A stretch of 64,000 bases of DNA from Cyanophora paradoxa (lineage: Eukaryota; Glaucocystophyceae; Cyanophorales; Cyanophoraceae), in assembly GCA_004431415.1 (NCBI GenBank), contig QPMI01000281.1, forward strand, positions 32,290-96,289. The letters run 5' to 3'. This document shows positions 56,641 to 64,000 of the stretch, in pieces; the first letter of the stretch is position 1; each line of letters opens with the position of its first letter. The translations under genes were made by a program, and so were the position numbers. The notes below the pieces were generated by a model. The model was not told the DNA's origin and did not search any database. It saw only the letters and a list, made by a program, of their open reading frames with translations.

Positions 56641-57476
56641 CGAGCCGTCGCCGCACTGGCCCCGCGGGGCGAGTGGCGATCGCGAGACGTCGCCGAGTCG
56701 ACTCGGGTTCCGGATCCGCCATCGTGGATATCGATGGAGCTTCCGAGCCGGAGCCTGCCTGAGGAGCAAACGAGCGCGAATCCGAACAACCGAGCTGTTG
56801 GCCCAGCTAGGCTGAGAGCTATAGCTAGGTACCGGTGTTCAGGCGTCCGGATCCCGGGCTAGCTATATATAGGCTTCTATCCAATGCAATCGGTTGCCTA
56901 AACTGCGTCGAAGTGAACTACGCTGCGGGCGCTGCGCGCGGGGTCTGATCCTGATGACCCCGGCTGCGCATGCGGCCCGCGGCCGGGCCGCCCGGCACAG
57001 ACGTCGACTGCCGCACAGTGCCGTCAACGCCTCCGAATTCGACTACCCCCCAAGTGGTCGCGGACTTGCGGACTCCGCGGTCCGGTACCTTGAAAAGAGG
57101 CGGCCGCTGCGCACACGCTGCGCTCACCGCAGGGCAACAAAGACACAGCCGAGATAGCTCTAGGCAGCTCTAGACGAGGTAGCCCCGCAGCTCGTCGCGG
57201 CGCCGGAGTCTTTTCCTGGTCAGTTCGGCGGTGCGGATCGCGCGGGCCGCTGGGGAGGGGCTTTTTCCTGGCCCTTTCGTGGGCGTGAGAGTGCTCCTTC
57301 AGCTAGGTATGGCTAGCTAGCAGCTATGCCGCCGGTCTGATCGTCTAAGTACACGACGAAGCGACCCACGGCGTGCCCCGTATGCGGGCTTCTCTGCGTT
57401 CCATTCGAATCAGAGCAGAGCAGAGTGTCGCACGCCGCGAAGCCGCCTCCTCGGCCCCGCGCGGCGCGCGACGACG
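56641..57476. promoter_or_regulatory. Upstream region of the cyclase gene
   Basis: Mostly non-coding. It contains GCTAGCTATATATAGGC near 56860-56876 (TATA-like) and GGCTAGCTAGCAGC near 57311-57324. Part of it may hold 5' exons of the minus-strand gene. Confidence 0.45.
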
Positions 57477-58890
57477 ATGAGGCCGGGGGCGAAGTCCGCG
57501 CGGCTCCGCCTTCTCCCCGAGTCGAAGGCGGCGACCGATTCTGCAGACAATGATTGCGAGGAGGCGCGCCGCTGACCCGCCCTCGCGGGCGGCGCTTGCC
57601 TCTGACGGGACCCGCCGCGCAGTGCAAGGCGTCGGCGGCGGCTCACCGAGCGAGGCACTACCTGTCGGACCTCGCGGTCCGCCTCAGCGGATCTGGAGGG
57701 GCCGTCCCGTCGAGCGAGAGCTTCTGGGGCGCGGCGGTGCGCGACGCGCCCCGGCGGGAAGGCCGCGCTCCTGCCGCCGCCGGCGCGCCGACGCGGGGCG
57801 GGGGCAGGTCTTCGTGGACGTCGTGGCGTCGGTCTCGATCGCGCAGCGGCTGGTGGGGGACGCGGCGGCGCTGGACCCGAGCGCGTCGCCGGCGGAGGCC
57901 GCGCGGCGCGGGGCGGACGCCCTCAGCCGCGCCCTCAACGCATGCTTTGCCGCGGTCCTCGCAATCGCGCGCCTTAACGGCGGCGACTGCCTCCAGTTCC
58001 TCGGCCCGCCCCGCCCCCCTCGCCCCTCCCGCCCCGCCCACCCTGACGCCGCCCCGCCCCGCCCGTCGCCTCCCCGCAGGCGACGCGCTGCTCCTCATGG
58101 TCTACGCCGACGGTGAGCTACAGAACGGTGCGGGGCGGGGGCGCGGGCGGCTGAGGGCCGGGGGCGGGGCGCAGGGGAGCAGGGGGTGCCGGCGGCGTGC
58201 TCGAAGGCGCTGCGGATCGCGGCGGACGTGCAGCTCGCCATCGAGGGCGACCTCGCCGGCGCCGCGGGCCCCGCGTGCGCCACCTCGCCCCCCCTCCGGA
58301 GCGCCGGCGCGGCGTCGAGCGGGGCGTGGCAGGGGCACTCGACGGCGCGGCTGCGGGTGCACATCGGCGCCTCGGCGGGGCGCTTCCACGCGCTGCGCCT
58401 CGGCGAGGACGACCCCGCGGCGGCGGGCGGCGGCGGCACCCCGCGCGCCTCGCGCTCGTCGTCGTGGGGACCCCCTCTCCCGCGTCCAGCGCTGCCTCCA
58501 GCTCGCCGGCGCCGGCGAGTTCTGCCTCGCCCCCTCCGTCCGCCCCCGCCCCGCCCGCCCCGCCCCGCCCCGCCGCCCACGCGCGGGGCCGGCGGGGCCA
58601 GGTGGCGGAGTACGCGGAGGGGAGGCGAGCGCGCTGGCCGGCATCGCGGTGCGGCGACAGGTCGAGGGCTACCTCGTCTGCGGCCCCGAGGCCGAGGGCG
58701 ACGCCCCGGGCGCCGGCCCCACCTCCACCCGCTTCAGCTCCTTCCGCCTGTCCGCCCCGCCCGCCCCGCCGCCCCGCCCCGTCGCTCTGCGCCGGCCGAC
58801 GGACGGGGCGCAGGGGCGAGCTGCGGCCGTCGCGGAGCCTCCTGGACGCGCGCTCGGTCCTCGTCCGCAAGGCGCCCTCCCCCCCCCCCC

Positions 58891-58924
<34 letters not shown>

Positions 58925-61900
58925 CCGCCGCCCCGCCGCCCCCGCCTCAACCGCGCCGCCCTCGGGCAGGTGGCGCGGGCGCTGAACGCCGTCTCCCGCT
59001 CCCGCCGCTCCTCCCAAGTCTCCGTCGAGGCGCCCCCTTGAACCCCCCCCCCCCCCCCCCCCCCCTCCGGCCTCGGCTGAGGCTGGTGGGGGGGCAGCCG
59101 GAGAGCCGGCGGTCGTCGCTGGCGGGGGCCGGGGCACCGGGGAGGCGGGGCGCAACTCGGTGGACTCGGGCATCGGGGGCCCCTCGTGGGCGGGAGGGGA
59201 CGGAGCCCTCGCCGGCCTCGTGCGGCCATCGCGGGCGCGGCGGGGGCCGCCTGCCGGGGCCGCCCCCCGCCCTCGCCCTCCTCCCCTCCGACGTCGCCGC
59301 CTCCGTCTGGGAGGGCGTCCCGTGCGCCCCGCCCCGCCGCCGCGCCACGCAGCCGCCTCGGCACCTGAGCGGGGGCCGGGGGGCAGGTTCCTGGCGGAGA
59401 TGCGGATGGCGACGACGCTCTTTATGAAGATCGGCGCGTACGCCGACGTCCCCGAGGGCGAGCCCGAGCTCCCCCGCGTGCGCTGTACCCCGCCCCGGCC
59501 CTCGGCCCCCGGCCCTGCGAGCCCAACGCCGGCCCCCCCCGCGCGCAGGAGGCGCTGCTGCGGCTGAACGCGAGCGTGGCGGCGGCGGCGGCGTGCGTCG
59601 CCGGCGCCTCCGGCGTCCTCCGCAGCGCCTTCTGCGACGACAAGGGCTTCGTCGTGCCTGCTCCCCCCTCCCCCTTCCCTCCGACGAGGCGCCCGACGCG
59701 GGGCGGGGCGGGCGGCGGGGCGGCAGTGCCTGGCGACGTGGGGCCTGCTGGGGTCGTACTCGCCGGAGAACGCGCTGCGGGCGTGCGGGGCGGCGCTGGC
59801 GATGCGGTCGGCCTTCGCGGACGACGACCTCGGGCCCATCTCCCTCGGCCTCGCCACCGGCCGGCGCGCCTCCTCGCCGCGCCCCCCGCCCCGCCCTCTC
59901 CCCTCGACCCTGCCCCGCAGGGTCTTCTGCGGCGAGGTCGGGGACGACTTCAGGGGGGACTACCAGGCCCGCCCCCGCCCCGCCCGCCCCTGCCCCGCCC
60001 CCCGCAGCGCCCGACTCTGCCCCGCGCAGATCCTCGGCGACGCCTGCAACCTCGCCGCGCGGTGCGCCCAGGCCGAAGCCGCCGGCTGGGGGCGCCGCGC
60101 CGCGCGCTCACGGCGGCGCCCCGGCAGGCTGATGTCGAAGGCGGAGGGGGCGGTGTTCGTGGACGAGGCGACGCAGGAGGCGGTGGAGGGGCGCTTCGAG
60201 CTGCGCCCGCTCCCCGCGCTGCACGTGAAGGGCTACAAGGCCGGCTCCCGCTTCTACGAGCTGGTGGGGCCCAAGGGGGAGAGCGCCGGGGGCCCCGCCC
60301 CCTCCCGCTTCGGCTCCCGCCACCGCCAGATCGCCGACAGGCGCCCGCCCGCCCGCCCCTGCACCCCGCCCCGGACCCCGCTGAGCGCCCCCCGGCAGGC
60401 TCCGCTCGTCGCGGCCCGAGGAGGAGGGCGGCGCTCCGGCCGGGCCCGCGCCGCGGCCGCCCCTCTCCCCGACGCCGAGGCCCCGCGGCCGGCGCGGGCG
60501 CGGCGCCCCTCCTCCTTCGAGGACATGCTCCGCGCCGTGCGCCCCGCGCTGCCGCCGCGCCGCCGGGCGCCGACGTGCCCCGGGCAGGGCCTGCCGGTGG
60601 AGGGCCGGTGACCATGGAGCAGGCCCTCGCCGTCCTCGAGGTGCGCCGGCCCGCGGCCCTCGCCTGAGAGGAGGCGAGCGGGCGGGGCGGGGGCGCAGCG
60701 GGCGGCGGCGGGGACGCCGCTGTACGGGCGGCAGGTGGAGCTGGCGCGGGTGTGCCGCTTCCTGGCGGCGGCGCGCTCGGGGGCGTCGGGGGCGGTGGGC
60801 TCGCAGGGCGGCGCCGGGGTCCTCTTCGTGGAGGCGGAGATGGGCATGGGCAAGAGCTCCCTCGTCTCCGAGGTCCCCCCCCCGCCCCGCCCCGCCCCGC
60901 CGCTTCGGAGGGCCCCGGCCCACGCGCGCGGCGCAGGCGCTGCGGCTGGCGGACGTGGCGGGGGTCCCCTGCGTGATCGTCGAGCAGGACCCGATGAGCG
61001 CCTGGCCCCTCTTCGCCATCACCGACGCGCGCCCGCCCCGCACCCCCGCCCCGGCCCGCAGCGCCCTCACCCGCCGGCCCCGTGCAGAGCGTGGCGACGC
61101 TGTTGGACGTGGAGCGGCTGGTGGCCGAGTGCCAGCCCCAGGCCGTCGTGCCCGCCGGGCTGCCCCCCGACCCCACCAGCCCCGCCGACCCCCTTCTCAC
61201 CCCCCGCTCCTACTCGGGCTCCCCCCTCCCCGACGAGCGGTGCGCGCCGGGGCCCGCGCGGCGGGGCGCCGCCCGCCCCTGACCCCGGGGCGCCCCCGCG
61301 CAGGCATCCCCCCTTCGAGATCGCCCTCCTCTCCTTCGACGGGGAGGCGCCCCCCTCGTCCTCCCTCTCCCCCTTCTCCCTCCCCTCCCCCGCCTACAGG
61401 CGGGGCTCCCTGGGCCGCTCGGGGCAGGGCCCGCCGCCGCTGGCGAACCCGCAGCTCTTCGAGGCGGCGGTGGCGAACTTCCTGCGGGGGGTCGACCCGG
61501 CGCTGGCGGGGGAGGGGACGGTGGGCCCGCTGGCGGGGCACCTGCTCGAGCACGTTGCGCGGCGGCTGCACCCGCACCTCTTCCGCCGGCGCACCTCTTC
61601 CGTGGACCCGGGGCGCCCCCCGCCCGGCCCGGGCCTCGGCTCCATGCTCGCCCCCGCCGCCGCCACCCCCGACGGCCCCGCCGCCGGCCCCTCCTCGGGG
61701 GCGGGGGCAGGGGCGGAGCGGCCGGCGTCGATGCGGGCCGAGATGCTCGCCCTCACGGAGGTCCTCCAGGTGCGGCCGGGCCGCTCCCGGCCGCCCGCCG
61801 CCTCCGGGGGCGGCCTCTGAGGGGGCGGGCGGGGCAGGCGATCCTGCGGCGCACGGGGGCGGTGCTGGTCGTCGACGACCTCTTCGCCCTCGACGGCCCC

Positions 61901-64000
61901 TCCCTCCAGGTCCTCGCCTCCCTCGCCGCCGCCCCGTGCGCCCGCCCGGCTCCCCGCGCCCCCCGCCCCCCGCCCTGCCTTCCACCCCCTGCTGAGCGGC
62001 GCCGCGCAGGGGCACCTTCGCGCTGGTCACGTCGCGGCCGGTGCAGGAGGGGCCATGCCGCCCGGCTTCCGCCGCACCAAGCACGGCCCCCGCGCCGCCG
62101 TCCTCGAGCTGCCGGGCTTCGAGTCCCCGGGTGCGCGCGCCCCGGCCGCGGCTGGCGCTGCGGCGGCTGAGCGGGGCGGGGCGGGGCGCAGAGGCGACGC
62201 GGGGCTTCGTGGCGCGGCTGGTGGAGGTCGAGCCGAGCGGGGTCCCCCTATGGCTCGCCGAGGAGCTCGCCGAGAAGGTCCCCCACGCCCCGCCGGCCCC
62301 CGCTCGCCGCCTGACGGGGGGCAGTCGCGGGGGAACCCCTTCGTCCTCTCCGAGTTCGTCGACTTCCTCACCGAGAACGACTGGGTCACCGTCGCCAAGG
62401 GCCGCGTGCGCGGGGGTCGGGGGCGGCGGCGGGGGCGGGGGCGGCAGGGGCGCTGAGGGCGCCGGCGGGCGCGCAGGTGACGCCCAACTTCAAGGCGTGG
62501 GAGGAGGACGGGGGCGAGGCTGGCCGGGGCGGCGGGGCCCGCTCGCGCCTCCCCATCCCCCTCCCCGACAGGTGCGGGGCCCCCGCTCCGCCCCGTCCCG
62601 CGCCTCGCTCACCGTGACGTCACGCCCCCCGCGGCAGCTTCGAGCGGCTGATCATGTCGCGCCTCGACCGCCTGCCCCCCGCCCCGGCCCTCGTCTGCAA
62701 GCTCTGCTCCGCCCTCGTGCGCCGGCCGCCGCGGGGCGCGAGGCGAGGGGAGAGGGGCCGAGGGGCGGGGCGGGCGGAGCCAGGGCCAGCGGTTCGAGTA
62801 CGGGGCGGCGCTGCACGCGCTCGACGGCATCACCGCCGACATCGACGTCGCCTTCTGCCTCGCCGTGCCCCCGCCCCGCCCCGCCCCGCCCCGGCCCCGG
62901 CCCCGCCCCGAAGCCGGCCGCCGACCGCCGCGGGGCGGGGGCAGGAGCTGGAGAAGCACGGCGTGCTCCTCGTCAACAAGCAGGGCGTCGGCATCTTCGA
63001 GTGCAAGTGCGCCGCCCCGCCCCGCCCCGCACCCGAGGGGGTCAGGGCCAGGGCCCCCGCTCTGCGCCCCGCCCGCCCCCGCTGAGCGCCCCCGCCCCCA
63101 GATTCGTCCAGTCCTCCGTCTTCTCCCTCCTCTACTCCCTCCTCGGGAGCGACGACCGCGCCTCCGTGCGCTGCGCCCCTCCCGCTCCCGCCCACCGCCC
63201 GGGCTGAGGCGGGGGGCTGGCGGGCAGGTGCACCTGCGGGCGGCGCTCTACTTTGAGCGGACGGCCTCGGCGCGCTCCGCGCACGCCTCGGCCAAGGCCG
63301 CGCACCACTTCCTCGAGGCCGGCGAGCCCGACCGCGCCCTCCCCCACCTCGACGCCGCCGGCCCGCCCCGCCCCGCCCCGCCCGCCCCGCCCGCGCCGCG
63401 CCGCGCCGCGCTGACTGTGGGCGCTCGGGGCCGGCAGCGGTGGAGGCGCTGCGGGACGGGGAGCTGGGGGAGGCGGCGGCGATGGCGCGGCGCGCGCTGG
63501 CCGTCGCCGAGCGGCGCGGGGCGGCGCACGCCGAGGGCGAGGAGCCGGCGGCGCGCGCCCTCGCCACCGCCGCCCGCTGCCGCGTCGCCGCCGACGCCCT
63601 CCTCGGCCTCGGCCGCGCCCCCGAGGCCGCCGACGCCGCCGAGCGCGCCCTCGCCGCCCTCGCCGCCCCTCCGCCCGCGCCGCCCGAGCACCGCCGGCAC
63701 CCTGCTCGGCCTCGCGCGGGCCCTCCTGCGCGGCCCGCGGCCACCGCCCCGCCCCGCCGACCCCTGGTGCGCCGCCCTTGGAGCGCTGCCGGGGGCGGGG
63801 CGTCGCTGAGGGGGCGGGCAGGGGGGCGGAGGGTGCGCCGGGGCCCGTGATGGAGGCGCTGATGGCGGAGGGGCTGGCGGAGGCTGCCGGCCCGGGCCAG
63901 GCGCAGCGGGCGCGCGCCGCCGCCCTCACGGCCGCCCTCGCCGCCCACCGCCGCTGCCTCGGCCGCGCCGGCGACACCGCCTCCGCCGTCCGCGCCGGTC
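57477..64000 (+). CDS. ADCY10: Soluble adenylyl cyclase-like protein (ADCY10 type), C-terminus cut by window
   Basis: Makes cAMP; the animal enzyme is bicarbonate-stimulated and works in cilia and sperm. The first exon is tentative (57477-57563, then a GC-AG intron to 57622), followed by ARHYLSDLAVRLSG. C1 catalytic domain: VFVDVVASVSIAQRL and GGDCLQFLGDALLLMVY, keeping both metal-binding Asp. C2: AFCDDKGFVV, CLATWGLLGSYSPENALRAC, ISLGLATGRVFCGEVGDDFR, DYQ, ILGDACNLAAR, LMSKAEGAVFVDEATQEAVE and LPALHVKGYKAGSRFYEL. Next is an STAND-type NTPase: PLYGRQVELARVCRFLAAAR, FVEAEMGMGKSSLVSE as the P-loop, GAVLVVDDLFALDGPSLQVL as Walker B, and GNPFVLSEFVDFL. TPR-like helices start near 63230 (YFERTASARSAHASAKAAHH, HFLEAGEPDRALPHL). 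Domain order matches animal and algal soluble cyclases. Introns at 58872 and 59967 also start with GC. There are many C-rich introns. Confidence 0.85.
58879..58921 (+). repeat. Poly-C tract in a cyclase intron
   Basis: 12 C, one T, then 30 C, inside the intron 58872-58969. Confidence 0.95.
59043..59065 (+). repeat. Poly-C tract (23 C) in the cyclase gene
   Basis: A homopolymer in a probable intron or linker just after the exon ending QVSVEAP. Confidence 0.93.

Noticed and set aside
1-64000. CRISPR arrays, operons, insertion sequences, rRNA genes
   Set aside because: None seen; the window is intron-rich and eukaryotic, and the repeats found lack spacer regularity or transposase frames.

Overview
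This is a eukaryotic nuclear window from a plastid-bearing, ciliated alga. The best fit is a glaucophyte such as Cyanophora; this is an inference, not proven. Support comes from a nucleus-encoded bacterial-type ribosomal protein S15 whose leader carries a Phe close to the N-terminus, an ion-pump-type microbial rhodopsin, a plant-like EB1 N-terminus, genes for motile cilia, and very compact genes with many short introns (about 50-140 bp). A GC-rich green alga is the main alternative.

Layout, left to right: phosphoacetylglucosamine mutase (-, cut by the window start); a CM1/centrosomin-type coiled-coil protein (+); EB1 (-); splicing factor SYF1 (+); ribosome-assembly factor BRX1 (-); a CEP164-like WW/IQ protein (+); a 4 kb gene-free stretch (15.8-19.8 kb) built of copied gene fragments, dispersed repeats and an almost perfect ~1 kb inverted repeat; CEP104 (+); another repeat-filled gap; a small unknown gene (-); syntaxin-16/SYP4 Qa-SNARE (+); plastid S15 (-); an ankyrin-like repeat protein (+); microbial rhodopsin (-); Pol I factor RRN3 (-); monothiol glutaredoxin (+); RP2/XRP2 (-); a ~14 kb axonemal dynein heavy chain (+); an unidentified coding stretch (-); and a soluble-adenylyl-cyclase-like gene (+, cut by the window end).

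Two compositional regimes meet near 26.8 kb. The left part has mixed base composition, AT-richer introns and ordinary splice sites. The right part is extremely GC-rich with almost only G/C at third codon positions. Its introns are C-rich with donors of the form GYSCGC, many of them GC-AG, and a repeated CTGA(C) element 15-30 bp before the acceptor. Genes alternate strand so regularly that most sit as divergent pairs sharing one upstream interval.

Seven of the 19 genes act on centrosomes, microtubule ends or cilia: the CM1 protein, EB1, the CEP164-like protein, CEP104, RP2, dynein and the soluble cyclase. CEP104 is a known EB1 partner, and RP2 and the dynein are divergently arranged. Long open frames antisense to the GC-rich genes are treated as compositional shadows. 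Exon boundaries were read by eye from frame continuity, splice dinucleotides and family conservation; no alignment or RNA data were available.
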